Source: Actinacidiphila glaucinigra
GTDB lineage: Bacteria; Actinomycetota; Actinomycetes; Streptomycetales; Streptomycetaceae
Assembly (NCBI RefSeq): GCF_900188405.1
Contig: NZ_FZOF01000004.1
Coordinates: 372,001-436,000 of the forward strand
DNA: 64,000 nucleotides
Direction of reading: 5' to 3'
Shown: positions 9,407 to 18,364 of the stretch, one piece after another
Layout: every line of letters starts with the position of its first letter
Position numbering within the stretch: position 1 is the stretch's first letter
Program-made: the position numbers and the translations under genes
The notes under the pieces: generated by a model
Told to the model about the DNA's origin: nothing
Databases searched by the model: none
Seen by the model: the letters and a program-made list of their open reading frames with translations, nothing else

Positions 9407-10972
9407 ATGGACGCTGTCCGGCACACCGGCCACGGACCCGGGAGGGGACGACACCGCATGGTCGCGGCAGTGGGCGCCTGCGCTCTGCTCGCGACCGCGT
9501 GCGCCTGGCTGCACGCCGGGAAGCCGCCCGCCGCGACCCGCCTGGCAGCGCTCGGTGCGGCCCGCTCCGTTGACGTGCGGCCGGAACCGGCCCGCCACTA
9601 CACGCAGCGGCCCGTGTGGCAACCGTGCGAGGACGAGCCGTCCTACCAGTGCACGACCCTCGCGGCGCCGCTGGACTACGCCCACCCCGAGTCGGGCGAC
9701 ATCACCCTGGCCGTCACGCGCCTGAGGTCCACGGGGACCGCCTCGGAACGCATCGGCTCGCTGCTGTACAACCCCGGTGGCCCCGGGGACTCCGCCATCG
9801 ACGGCCTGCGGGGGATCGCCGAGGACTTCTCCCCCGCGATGCGCGCCGCCTACGACCTGGTCGCCGTCGACCCGCGCGGTGTCGGTGCCAGCACCCCGCT
9901 GGACTGCGGCTCCGCCGCGCCGGCTCCCGCCACCGGCTCCCGTCCGTTCGCCGGCGGGAAGCCGGACTTCGAGGCCCTGGACGAGGCGCGCGCGGAGACC
10001 GCCGACGCGTGCCTACGGCACTCCGGCCGGCTGCTGCCCCACGTCGGCACCCCGGACGCCGCCCGCGATCTGGACCTGGTGCGCGCCCTCGTCGGTGACG
10101 AGCGGCTGCACTACCTCGGCTTCTCCTACGGCACCTACCTCGGCGCCACCTACGCGGAGCTCTTCCCCTCCCGCGTCGGCCGCATGGTCCTCGACGGCGG
10201 CGTCGACCCCACGATCGACGGCTACCGCCGCTTCCTGGATCCCGCACACGGCTACCAGGTGGCCTGGGAGGCCTTCGCCGCCGACTGCGCGCGCCGCCCC
10301 GGCTGCCCCGTCGGCCGCTCCCCGGCGGAGGCGGGCCGGGTCCTGGACGCCCTGGTGGCCCGTCTCGACCGGAGCCCGCGGCGGGAGGGCAAGGACGTCG
10401 CCGTCACGGGGGCCGATCTGCTCCGCATCGTCCTGGCGGCGCTGAAGAGGCCCGCGTGGGACGAACTGCGCCTGGCGCTGGGCGAGATGGTCGCCCCGGC
10501 CGGCGACACCGCCGCCCTGCAGCGGCTCTCCGCCGCGGAGGAGGAGGCCGTCGCCGACGTCGGGTTCACGGCGGTCAGCTGCCTGAGCGCGGCACTGGGG
10601 CCCGTGTTCACTCCCGCGCAGGCGGAGGCGCTGCTCCCCGCGTTCCGGCGTGCCTCGCCCCAGTTCGGGGCGTACTACTCCGCGCTGCTCACCACCTGCG
10701 CCCACTGGCCCGTCGGCCCGGCCCGCCCCGCTCAGGCCTTCTCGGCTCCCCCGACCGCGCCGATCCTGGTCGTCGGCACCCTGCGCGACCCGGCCACCCC
10801 GTACGCCTGGTCGCAGGCGCTCACCCGGCTGTTCCCCTCCGCTCGGCTCGTCACCTGGGACGGCGACGGGCACACCGCCTACCTGCAGCCCGGGAGCGCG
10901 TGCGTCGACGCCGCGGTCGACCGGTACCTGCTCAGCGGCCGGCTCCCGCCCGCCGGCACGGTCTGCCACTGA
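9407..10972 (+). CDS. Tripeptidyl aminopeptidase-type alpha/beta hydrolase, array copy 4
   Basis: A 521-residue paralogue and last gene of the array. ATG 9407 follows GGGGAAGGCAGGGCG. The leader ends LLATAC, a borderline lipobox. It has NPGGPG, GFSYGTY, GTLRDPATPY and GDGHTAY, so it looks catalytically competent. The 92-nt gap from copy 3 contains short direct repeats (caccacgcaccactt), the widest spacing in the array. A 12-bp hairpin downstream ends the transcript. Substrate differences among the four copies cannot be inferred from motifs alone. Confidence 0.9.
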   Translation: MDAVRHTGHGPGRGRHRMVAAVGACALLATACAWLHAGKPPAATRLAALGAARSVDVRPEPARHYTQRPVWQPCEDEPSYQCTTLAAPLDYAHPESGDITLAVTRLRSTGTASERIGSLLYNPGGPGDSAIDGLRGIAEDFSPAMRAAYDLVAVDPRGVGASTPLDCGSAAPAPATGSRPFAGGKPDFEALDEARAETADACLRHSGRLLPHVGTPDAARDLDLVRALVGDERLHYLGFSYGTYLGATYAELFPSRVGRMVLDGGVDPTIDGYRRFLDPAHGYQVAWEAFAADCARRPGCPVGRSPAEAGRVLDALVARLDRSPRREGKDVAVTGADLLRIVLAALKRPAWDELRLALGEMVAPAGDTAALQRLSAAEEEAVADVGFTAVSCLSAALGPVFTPAQAEALLPAFRRASPQFGAYYSALLTTCAHWPVGPARPAQAFSAPPTAPILVVGTLRDPATPYAWSQALTRLFPSARLVTWDGDGHTAYLQPGSACVDAAVDRYLLSGRLPPAGTVCH

Positions 10973-10980
10973 GGACACGC

Positions 10981-11022
10981 CGAGGCGCGCTCCCCCCGCA
11001 CGGCCGGGAAGAGCGCGCCTCG
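10981..11022. terminator. Bidirectional terminator, aminopeptidase array / tex
   Basis: Perfect 12-bp stem: CGAGGCGCGCTC (10981-10992) and GAGCGCGCCTCG (11011-11022), with an 18-nt loop, between convergent genes ending at 10972 (+) and 11033 (-). Confidence 0.8.
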
Positions 11023-11032
11023 GGCAGCGGGC

Positions 11033-13432
11033 TCAGCCGCGGCGTCCGTTGCCTCCGCCGAGGCCCTTGTCGAGCCCGGCACGACGCAGGGCGTCGGCCA
11101 TGGCGCCGCCGGGGGCCGGACGGTCGCGGTCGCCCCGGGACTGGCGCGGCGGGTTGCCGCCCCGGCGGTCGGGACGGGGACCGCGCTCCTGGCGTTCGGG
11201 GCGGGGACCGCGCTCCTGGCGGCCGCCGCCGCCGGCGTTGCCCTTGGGCGCGCCCGCCTCGTCCTCCAGGCGGAGGGTGAGGGAGATGCGCTTGCGCGGG
11301 ATGTCGACGTCGAGCACCTTGACGCGGACGATGTCGCCGGGCTTGACGACCTCGCGCGGGTCGCTCACGAAGTTCCGGGACATCGCCGAGACGTGCACGA
11401 GACCGTCCTGGTGGACGCCGACGTCCACGAAGGCGCCGAAGGCCGCCACATTGGTGACGACTCCCTCCAGGACCATGCCGGGCTCGAGGTGCTTGAGCTC
11501 CTCCACGCCCTCCTTGAAGGCGGCGGTCTTGAAGGCGGGCCGCGGGTCGCGTCCGGGCTTCTCCAGTTCGGAGAGGATGTCGCTGACCGTCGGCAGACCG
11601 AAGGTGTCGTCGACGAACTCCTGCGGCCTCAGCCCGCGCAGCACCGTGGCGTTGCCGATGAGCGCCTTGATGTCGGTGCCCGCCGCCGTGCTCATGCGCC
11701 GTACGACCGGGTACGACTCGGGGTGCACGCTGGACGCGTCCAGCGGGTCGTCGCCGTCGGGGATGCGCAGGAAGCCGGCGCACTGCTCGTACGCCTTCGG
11801 GCCGAGCCGGGCCACGTCCTTCAGGGCGGTGCGCCGGCGGAACGGGCCGTTGGTGTCGCGGTGGGCGACGATGTTGGCGGCCAGGCCCTCGGTGATCCCG
11901 GAGACGCGGCGCAGCAGCGGCACGGAGGCGGTGTTGACGTCGACGCCGACGCCGTTCACGCAGTCCTCGACGACCGCGTCGAGGGAGCGCGAGAGCTTCA
12001 CCTCGGACAGGTCGTGCTGGTACTGGCCGACGCCGATCGACTTGGGGTCGATCTTGACGAGTTCGGCGAGCGGGTCCTGGAGCCGGCGGGCGATGGACAC
12101 CGCGCCGCGCAGCGACACGTCGAGTTCGGGCAGCTCGGCGGAGGCGTAGGCGGAGGCGGAGTACACCGAGGCGCCGGCCTCGGAGACGACGGCCTTGGTG
12201 AGCTTCAGCTCCGGGTGGCGCTTGACGAGGTCCGCGGCGAGCTTGTCGGTCTCGCGGGAGGCGGTGCCGTTGCCGATGGCGACGAGGTCGACCTTGTGGG
12301 CGGCGGCGAGCCGGGCGAGGGTCGCGATGGAGGCGTCCCACTGGTTGCGCGGCACGTGCGGGTAGATGGTGTCGGTGGCGACGACCTTGCCCGTCGCGTC
12401 GACCACGGCCACCTTGACGCCGGTGCGGAAGCCCGGGTCCAGGCCCATGGTGGCGCGCGTGCCGGCGGGGGCGGCCAGCAGCAGGTCGCGCAGGTTGGCG
12501 GCGAAGACCCGGACCGCCTCGTCCTCGGCGTCCTGGCGCAGCTGGACGCGCAGGTCGAGGCCGAGCCGCACGAGGAAGCGGGTGCGCCAGGCCCAGCGCA
12601 CGCTGTCGCCGAGCCACTTGTCGGCGGGGCGGCCGCGGTCGGTGATGCCGAAGTGGTGGGCGATCTTGCGCTCGAAGGTGGAGGGGCCCTCCTCGACGGG
12701 CTCCTCGGGCTCCATGGTGAGGTCGAGGACCTCCTCCTTCTCGCCGCGCAGCATGGCGAGCACTCGGTGCGAGGGGAGCTTGGTGTACGGCTCGGCGAAG
12801 TCGAAGTAGTCCGCGAACTTCGCGCCCTCCTCCTCCTTGCCCTCGCGCACCTTGGCGACGAGCCGGCCCCGCTCCCACATCCGGGTGCGGAGTTCGCCGA
12901 CGAGGTCGGCGTCCTCGGACCACCGCTCGGTGAGGATCGACCGGGCGCCCTCCAGCGCCGCCGCGGCGTCGGCGACGCCCTTGTCGGCGTCGACGAAGCC
13001 GGCGGCCTCGGCCTGCGGGTCCAGGGACGGATCACCGACGAGGCGGTCGGCGAGGGGCTCCAGGCCGGCCTCGCGGGCGATCTGCGCCTTGGTGCGCCGC
13101 TTGGGCTTGTAGGGCAGGTAGATGTCCTCGAGGCGGGCCTTGGAGTCCGCGGCGAGGATCTGCGCCTTCAGTGCGTCGTCGAGCTTGCCCTGGGAGTCGA
13201 TGGACTCCAGGATCGCGGCCCGCCGCTCGTCCAGTTCGCGCAGGTAGCGCAGGCGCTCCTCCAGCGTCCGCAGCTGGGCGTCGTCGAGGCCGTCCGTCGC
13301 CTCCTTGCGGTACCGGGCCACGAACGGCACGGTCGCGCCGCCGTCGAGCAGCTCGACTGCCGATGTGACCTGACCTTCCCGTACGCCGAGTTCCTCGGCG
13401 ATCCTGCGCTCGACCGAGACCGTTGTCGTCAC
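11033..13432 (-). CDS. tex: Tex family RNA-binding protein
   Basis: A 799-residue Tex protein, slightly longer than the usual ~770-790. It has an N-terminal helical domain ([32 protein letters not shown] is cut here to its start, [10 protein letters not shown], a hallmark of the family), the YqgF/RNase H-like core (GLDPGFRTG), tandem helix-hairpin-helix motifs ([12 protein letters not shown]) and a C-terminal S1 domain ([14 protein letters not shown]). The last ~70 residues are a basic Arg/Gly/Pro tail containing a repeated ERGPRP unit, probably an added RNA contact. Tex acts in transcription and RNA processing and is not essential in most hosts. The start is GTG. Confidence 0.95.
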   Translation of the reverse strand: MTTTVSVERRIAEELGVREGQVTSAVELLDGGATVPFVARYRKEATDGLDDAQLRTLEERLRYLRELDERRAAILESIDSQGKLDDALKAQILAADSKARLEDIYLPYKPKRRTKAQIAREAGLEPLADRLVGDPSLDPQAEAAGFVDADKGVADAAAALEGARSILTERWSEDADLVGELRTRMWERGRLVAKVREGKEEEGAKFADYFDFAEPYTKLPSHRVLAMLRGEKEEVLDLTMEPEEPVEEGPSTFERKIAHHFGITDRGRPADKWLGDSVRWAWRTRFLVRLGLDLRVQLRQDAEDEAVRVFAANLRDLLLAAPAGTRATMGLDPGFRTGVKVAVVDATGKVVATDTIYPHVPRNQWDASIATLARLAAAHKVDLVAIGNGTASRETDKLAADLVKRHPELKLTKAVVSEAGASVYSASAYASAELPELDVSLRGAVSIARRLQDPLAELVKIDPKSIGVGQYQHDLSEVKLSRSLDAVVEDCVNGVGVDVNTASVPLLRRVSGITEGLAANIVAHRDTNGPFRRRTALKDVARLGPKAYEQCAGFLRIPDGDDPLDASSVHPESYPVVRRMSTAAGTDIKALIGNATVLRGLRPQEFVDDTFGLPTVSDILSELEKPGRDPRPAFKTAAFKEGVEELKHLEPGMVLEGVVTNVAAFGAFVDVGVHQDGLVHVSAMSRNFVSDPREVVKPGDIVRVKVLDVDIPRKRISLTLRLEDEAGAPKGNAGGGGRQERGPRPERQERGPRPDRRGGNPPRQSRGDRDRPAPGGAMADALRRAGLDKGLGGGNGRRG

Positions 13433-13507
13433 GATGTGCGACCTGCTTTCTGGCTGGACTACCGGTGCATTATTGCCGAGCCCGGCCGTCCGGCCGCGAG
13501 CCTGGGC

Positions 13508-14086
13508 CTATGCCGCGCCGGAGTCCGGGCCGAAGTCCGCACCGGAGTGCGGGCCGGAGTGCGGGTGCAGGCGCTTCTCGAACCAGTGGTCGGCGTAGCG
13601 TTCGCCGTTGTAGTCGGCGATCTCGTGGTAGCCGAGCTTCGCGTACAGGGTCCGTGCCTCGACCAGGTCGGCCCGGGTGTCCAGGCGGATCACGTCCGCG
13701 CCCAGGTGGTCGCGCGCCGCGCGCTCCGCGGCCCCGACCAGCAGTGCGGCCCCGCCGGTGCGGCGGGCCGCCGGGGCGACCCAGACACGGCGGAGTTCGG
13801 CGACGCCGGGGGCGAGGAGGCGGACGCCCGCGCACCCCGCCGGGCGGCCACCGTGGCGGCCGACGAGGAAGCGCCCGGAGGTCCCGGAGAGGTCGTCACT
13901 GGTGTGCTCGGTGAGCAGGTCGTCGATCTCCCCCCGGGTCATCGGCCTGCCGTAGTAGCGGCTGACGATGTCGTCGTAGTACCTCCACAGCAGGTCCTTC
14001 GAGACGGCGTCGTCAACGGCGAGCGGGGCGATCTCCCATACGGGCGAAGCGTGGACGTTCGGTCGCGGTACGGTCACGCGGCCCAT
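13508..14086 (-). CDS. GNAT family N-acetyltransferase
   Basis: A 192-residue single-domain GNAT enzyme: the acetyl-CoA-binding block ELRRVWVAPAARRTGGAALLVGAAE fits the R/Q-x-x-G-x-G/A loop (core RRTGGA), followed by IRLDTRADLVEARTLYAKLGY. N-acetylation of a small molecule or protein is expected; the substrate is unknown. The C-terminus is a short His/Ser/Gly/Pro tail built from three copies of a HSG/PDSG-like unit. The start ATG at 14086 was chosen because the family similarity begins just inside it. It is divergent from the propeller-like gene at 14156. Confidence 0.85.
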   Translation of the reverse strand: MGRVTVPRPNVHASPVWEIAPLAVDDAVSKDLLWRYYDDIVSRYYGRPMTRGEIDDLLTEHTSDDLSGTSGRFLVGRHGGRPAGCAGVRLLAPGVAELRRVWVAPAARRTGGAALLVGAAERAARDHLGADVIRLDTRADLVEARTLYAKLGYHEIADYNGERYADHWFEKRLHPHSGPHSGADFGPDSGAA

Positions 14087-14114
14087 CGTGGCAGCACGTG
14101 CCGTCGCTATCCTC

Positions 14115-14124
14115 CGAATATTCG
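14115..14124. promoter_or_regulatory. Palindrome CGAATATTCG in divergent spacer
   Basis: A perfect 10-bp palindrome midway in the 69-bp spacer between the GNAT gene and the gene at 14156, immediately followed by GTTGGCACGTCAAC (4-bp arms). AT-rich for this genome and well placed for an operator or -10 region. No regulator is assigned. Confidence 0.45.
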
Positions 14125-14155
14125 TTGGCACGTCAACGACGTACGGGGGCACGAC

Positions 14156-15019
14156 ATGACGCGGCACGCCGCGCGGAAGAGCCATCCCATCGCCACGGCG
14201 GACCAGTCCTGCAACGGCGTCCTGGTCTTCGACCCCGAGGCCGCCGACTGGTCGGGACCCGCCGCCGTGACCTGGCGCTGGAGTGCGCCGGGCGGGGCCG
14301 GCACGAGCTGGCAGCACCTGTCGGACGTGCGGCTGCGCAGGACGCAGGCGTACGGGCGGGTGGTGCTCGTGGCCGCGTCCGGCGGCCGGGCGGCGATGGT
14401 GCGCGAGGACACCGGGGCGATCGTGTGGCAGACGGTGACCCCGGCCGACAGCCCGCACGCGATCGAGCGCATCCCGGGCGGGGTGATCGTGGTGGCCTCC
14501 GGGGCGCCCGGCCGACTGCGGCTGTACGCGGACACCGAGCAGAGCGCGCCGTTCCGCACCGTGCCGCTGCCGCGGGCGCGCGGGGTGCTGTACGACCCGG
14601 AGCACGGGGCGCTGTGGGCGATCGGCGCCGAGCGGCTGGTGCGCTACGCGGTGTCGGGCCGGGGCACGGCGACCACGCTGACCGAGCACAGCGCCGTCCG
14701 CTTCGAGGGCGAGGGCCGCGATCTGCAGCCGGTGTACGGCGACCCGGGGGCGCTGTGGTTCACCGACACCTACGGGGTGTACCGGCTGGACGTCGCGACC
14801 CGCAGGTACCGGCAGGTGGACGGGGCGAGCGGGGTGAGCGCGTACACCAACCAGCCGACCGGGACGCGCATCCGGGCCCGTTCGCAGGCGGCGGGGCCCC
14901 GTGGCTGGGGCGGGCCGACGGTCGAGTTCCTCGACGCCGACGGAACGCCGGTGTACGCGCGGACCCGTCCCGGAGCGGAGTTCGCGACGGTGCGCCTGTG
15001 GACCCCGGACTTCCGCTGA
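14156..15019 (+). CDS. Conserved protein with beta-propeller-like repeats (DUF6528-like)
   Basis: A 287-residue protein, not assigned a biochemical function. No signal peptide is seen. The chain alternates beta-strand blades with repeating hydrophobic cores (GRVVLVAAS, GVIVVASGA, GALWAIGAE, GALWFTDTYGVYRLD), as in six- or seven-bladed propellers. It opens with SCNGVLVFDPEAADW. My impression is that it belongs to the actinobacterial DUF6528 group, recalled from memory and not searched. ATG 14156 follows GGGGGC. It is probably a binding or scaffold protein; an enzyme cannot be excluded. Confidence 0.75.
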   Translation: MTRHAARKSHPIATADQSCNGVLVFDPEAADWSGPAAVTWRWSAPGGAGTSWQHLSDVRLRRTQAYGRVVLVAASGGRAAMVREDTGAIVWQTVTPADSPHAIERIPGGVIVVASGAPGRLRLYADTEQSAPFRTVPLPRARGVLYDPEHGALWAIGAERLVRYAVSGRGTATTLTEHSAVRFEGEGRDLQPVYGDPGALWFTDTYGVYRLDVATRRYRQVDGASGVSAYTNQPTGTRIRARSQAAGPRGWGGPTVEFLDADGTPVYARTRPGAEFATVRLWTPDFR

Positions 15020-15087
15020 GGCCGGGGTACCGGCGGGCCGGCGCGGCGACCGGGGGCGACCGGGGGACCGGCCCCCGCGCCCGGACG

Positions 15088-15118
15088 GGGGCATGTAATG
15101 ATCAGATGTATTTGCCCC
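15088..15118. repeat. AT-rich inverted repeat upstream of aldo/keto reductase
   Basis: GGGGCA (15088-15093) and TGCCCC (15113-15118) flank an unusually AT-rich 19-nt centre containing TGATCA and two GATGTA/CATGTA-like words. It could terminate the preceding gene or serve as an operator for the reductase that starts at 15233. Confidence 0.4.
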
Positions 15119-15232
15119 TGCCACCTTTTCTGCGGCCGACGCCCGACCGGGCGCCGCGCCCCCGGCGGGCCCCGGTGCGCCAGCACCCGGCCGGCCGGCA
15201 CCCACGGACACGCCACCGGAGGCTTCGCTCCC

Positions 15233-16237
15233 ATGGAATACCGCCATCTCGGCCGTAGCGGCCTGGTCATCAGCGAGATCGCGTACGGCAACTGGCTCAC
15301 CCACGGCTCGCAGGTGGAGGCGGACGCCGCCACGGCGTGCGTGCGCGCGGCACTGGACGTCGGCATCACCAGCTTCGACACCGCCGACGTCTACGCGGGG
15401 ACGCGTGCCGAGTCCGTCCTCGGTGAGGCGCTGAAGGGCGAGCGCCGCGAGGGCATCGAGATCTTCACCAAGGTCTTCTGGCCGACCGGTCCGGGCCGCA
15501 ACGACCGCGGGCTGTCGCGCAAGCACATCATGGAGTCGATCACCGGCTCGCTGCGCCGCCTGCAGACCGACTACGTCGACCTCTACCAGGCGCACCGGTA
15601 CGACGTGGACACCCCGCTCGAGGAGACGATGGAGGCGTTCGCCGACGTCGTCCACTCGGGCAAGGCCCTCTACATCGGCGTCTCGGAGTGGCCCGCGGAG
15701 CAGATCCGGCGCGCCCACGCCATGGCGCGGGAGCTGCGCGTCCCGCTGGTGTCGAACCAGCCGCAGTACAACGCCCTGTGGCGGATCATCGAGGGCGAGG
15801 TCGTCCCGGCCTGCGAGGAGCTGGGCATGGGCCAGGTCGTCTTCTCGCCGATCGCGCAGGGTGTGCTGACCGGCAAGTACCGGCGGGGGCAGGAGCCCCC
15901 GGCGGGCTCGCGTGCCACCGACGACAAGGGCGGCGCGGGCATGATCTCGCGGTGGATGCGCGACGACGTCCTCGACGCCGTCCAGCGGCTCCAGCCGCTC
16001 GCCGCGGAGGCCGGGCTGTCCCTGGCCCAGCTGGCGGTGGCGTGGGTGCTGCAGAACTCCAACGTCTCGGCGGCCATCGTCGGCGCCTCGCGCCCCGAGC
16101 AGGTCGCGGAGAACGCCAAGGCGGCCGGCGTCGTCCTGGAGAAGGAGCTGATGGCGCGCATCGAGGAGATCCTGGAGCCGGTCGCCGAGACCGACCCCAA
16201 GCGGGTCCACGAGAACGTCCCTCCGCACCGCTCCTGA
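15233..16237 (+). CDS. Aldo/keto reductase, KCNAB (potassium channel beta)-like
   Basis: A 334-residue NADPH-dependent oxidoreductase with the TIM-barrel aldo/keto reductase fold. The catalytic tetrad can be placed: Asp and Tyr in FDTADVY, Lys in FTKVFW and His in YQAHRYD. The C-terminal cofactor block is AIVGASRPEQVAEN. The sequence (YRHLGRSGLVISEIAYGNW) matches the KCNAB/AKR6-like bacterial branch, which reduces aldehydes and ketones. ATG 15233 follows GGAGG at about 9 nt; an in-frame upstream start at 15098 lacks an SD. It converges on the amine oxidase gene. Confidence 0.92.
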   Translation: MEYRHLGRSGLVISEIAYGNWLTHGSQVEADAATACVRAALDVGITSFDTADVYAGTRAESVLGEALKGERREGIEIFTKVFWPTGPGRNDRGLSRKHIMESITGSLRRLQTDYVDLYQAHRYDVDTPLEETMEAFADVVHSGKALYIGVSEWPAEQIRRAHAMARELRVPLVSNQPQYNALWRIIEGEVVPACEELGMGQVVFSPIAQGVLTGKYRRGQEPPAGSRATDDKGGAGMISRWMRDDVLDAVQRLQPLAAEAGLSLAQLAVAWVLQNSNVSAAIVGASRPEQVAENAKAAGVVLEKELMARIEEILEPVAETDPKRVHENVPPHRS

Positions 16238-16242
16238 GCGGT

Positions 16243-16286
16243 GCGCCCCGGCCCCGCGGTCCGCACGGACCGCGGGGCCGGGGCGC
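16243..16286. terminator. Very long bidirectional terminator hairpin
   Basis: An uninterrupted 21-bp stem (16243-16263 with 16266-16286) with only CA between the arms, almost all G:C. It sits between the convergent aldo/keto reductase (+) and amine oxidase (-) genes. Confidence 0.85.
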
Positions 16287-16301
16287 GGGTGCGCCTCAGC
16301 C

Positions 16302-18260
16302 TCAGGCGGTGTGACAGTGGCCCTCGCCCCGCGGGGTCTCCTTGGGGAGGTCGAGCGAGGGGTTGCGGTCGAAGAAGCCGGTGGGCTTGAGGGTGAACCC
16401 GCTGTGGTCGACGGGCATGACCGGCCACTCCTCCAGCCGCGGCAGGTGCGTGGGGCCGAAGGTGTGCCAGACGGTCAGCTCGGTGTCCTCCAGCGACTCG
16501 CCCCCCGCGGTCCACAGGGGCAGTCCGGCGCCGCCCGCGTTCTGGTTGGGGTAGTCGCCCGCGGGGAAGCGCCGCTCGGGGCGGTGCCGGGTGACCCACA
16601 CGTGCTTGGTGCCGTAGGCCATGCGGCGGGCGACCGCCGAGTCCGGCTGGGCCAGGACGACCGGGCCGGGCTGCGGTACGAGGGTGTACGCCACGGGCTT
16701 GCCCATGCGGTTGAGGGAGCCGGGGTTGGTGATCCGCCAGCGGCGGCCGGCCAGCGGGTCGGCGAGGCGGCCGCCCTCGGCGCTGTCGGCGACGGGGGTC
16801 ACGCGGGTGGTGAAGACGTTGCCGTTGGGGTTGTCCGGTCCGCTCGGGACGGGGACGACGTCCACCTCCTCCACCGTGTTGGCGTGGCCGTCGACCGCCG
16901 CGTCCAGCCGTACGCAGAACAGGTGCTGGTGGAACGGGGCGAGCAGGCCGGGCGCGACCTCCGTGCCGACCGCGTCGGCGGTGCCGGGCTCGACGGCGGA
17001 GGTCTGCACGATGCCGGTGGACTTGGCCTCGAAGCCGATCGTGCCGTCCTGGTGGAAGTACCAGTAGAAGCCGTAGTCGTAGTTGCCCACGGTGGCGATG
17101 TAGGAGACGACCAGGCGGCGCGCGCGGCGGCTCTCGGCGGCCATGTCGTTGAAGATGTCGGTGTGCTTCCACAGGAGGCCGTAGTCCTCCTCGTGGATGC
17201 AGATGGCGTTGGGCAGCGTCTCGGGGTTGCCGAGGTCGTCGGAGAGGACGGCGTCGAGGTAGGTGATCTCGCCGAGGCAGTCGCAGCCCAGCTTCAGGGC
17301 GTTGGCGTTGCGGCCGAGGGAGTACTCGCCCGCGTCGAGGAAGGCGACCCAGTTGCGGTCGTCGCCGGGCTCGGCGTAGGCGACGGCCATCTCGGCCAGG
17401 GAGGCCCGGTGCAGCACGGGGCGGACGCGGTCGCCGTCCTCGTGGCCGATCTGGTGCAGGACCAGGCCCTCGCGGCCGTTGAAGTCGATGCGGAAGCGCC
17501 ACTTCTGCCACGTCAGCAGCCGGCCGCTCAGGGCGAAGGACGGTCCCTCGGGCTGGGTGATCTCCAGCGGGCGCAGGTCGGTGCGGGCCGGGCCGTTGAA
17601 CTCGGCCTCGTAGCGGCCGCATTCGGTGGGGATGGGCACGGCGCCGGTGTCGATGAGGCGGACGACCTTCCGCTCGATGACGTCGACGTCGGCGACGAGC
17701 CCGGCCACCGGGTGCGCCCAGGGGCTGTCGGAGGCGTTGCAGCGCAGCCAGGTCAGCGAGCGCATCAGGCGGGCGCCGGGGCGGTCCTCGAAGCGCAGCG
17801 GGCCGGCGCCGAGGGGGGCGGCGACGGCGAGGTCCAGGTCGGTGACGCCGCGTTCGGCCATGGCCTTGCGCCAGCCGGGGTCGGCCTTCACGACCTGCTC
17901 GACGATCTCGTACTCCTCGAAGGTGACCGGTGGCTGGCCCTCCTGCTCGGTGTCGAGTTCGCGGTGGGCGACGACGGCGCCCGCGGTGACGTCGACCAGG
18001 GCCTCGGCGGCGGCGCCGGTGAGCGAGTCGAGGAGGGTGACGCGCAGCCGGCGCACCACGGGGTCCCCGTCGCGGTGGGCGTCGGCGGTGTGCCGGTCGG
18101 GCTCGTCGAGGAGGACCAGGGGGAAGCGGGTCGCGTCGGTGACCCTGCCCTCCTCGGCGAGGATGCGGCGGGCGGCGGAGATCTCGTCGGCGGTCAGCGG
18201 GTCGAGGGGGTGGGGTGCGGCGGGCGCGGCGTCTGCGTCGGTGTGGCAGCAGGAGGACAT
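16302..18260 (-). CDS. Copper-containing primary-amine oxidase
   Basis: A 652-residue enzyme that oxidises primary amines to aldehydes with release of NH3 and H2O2. Tyr394 in the VGNYDY motif is the expected precursor of the topaquinone cofactor. Copper ligands are seen as HQH (in PFHQHLFC) and the late His in HTFGPTH. It has N-terminal N2/N3 domains and a C-terminal barrel, and no signal peptide, so it is cytoplasmic. I chose ATG 18260, which has AGAGGG 8 nt upstream; an ATG at 18314 has no SD. A Cys-Cys-His cluster (SSCCHTD) sits right at the N-terminus. It lies 104 nt downstream of an APC permease and is probably in the same operon. Confidence 0.94.
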   Translation of the reverse strand: MSSCCHTDADAAPAAPHPLDPLTADEISAARRILAEEGRVTDATRFPLVLLDEPDRHTADAHRDGDPVVRRLRVTLLDSLTGAAAEALVDVTAGAVVAHRELDTEQEGQPPVTFEEYEIVEQVVKADPGWRKAMAERGVTDLDLAVAAPLGAGPLRFEDRPGARLMRSLTWLRCNASDSPWAHPVAGLVADVDVIERKVVRLIDTGAVPIPTECGRYEAEFNGPARTDLRPLEITQPEGPSFALSGRLLTWQKWRFRIDFNGREGLVLHQIGHEDGDRVRPVLHRASLAEMAVAYAEPGDDRNWVAFLDAGEYSLGRNANALKLGCDCLGEITYLDAVLSDDLGNPETLPNAICIHEEDYGLLWKHTDIFNDMAAESRRARRLVVSYIATVGNYDYGFYWYFHQDGTIGFEAKSTGIVQTSAVEPGTADAVGTEVAPGLLAPFHQHLFCVRLDAAVDGHANTVEEVDVVPVPSGPDNPNGNVFTTRVTPVADSAEGGRLADPLAGRRWRITNPGSLNRMGKPVAYTLVPQPGPVVLAQPDSAVARRMAYGTKHVWVTRHRPERRFPAGDYPNQNAGGAGLPLWTAGGESLEDTELTVWHTFGPTHLPRLEEWPVMPVDHSGFTLKPTGFFDRNPSLDLPKETPRGEGHCHTA

Positions 18261-18364
18261 CGGGACAACCCTCTTGTGGACGTTGGTCGTTGCGCGGACG
18301 GGTGCTACGGACATGGAACCGGCCCGCCGCCCCCCGGGCCAGAGGGGCGACGGGCCGGACGGGG

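Noticed and set aside
11150-11225. Short tandem repeat in DNA
   Set aside because: It encodes the repeated ERGPRP tail of Tex, so it is a coding repeat and not a separate element.
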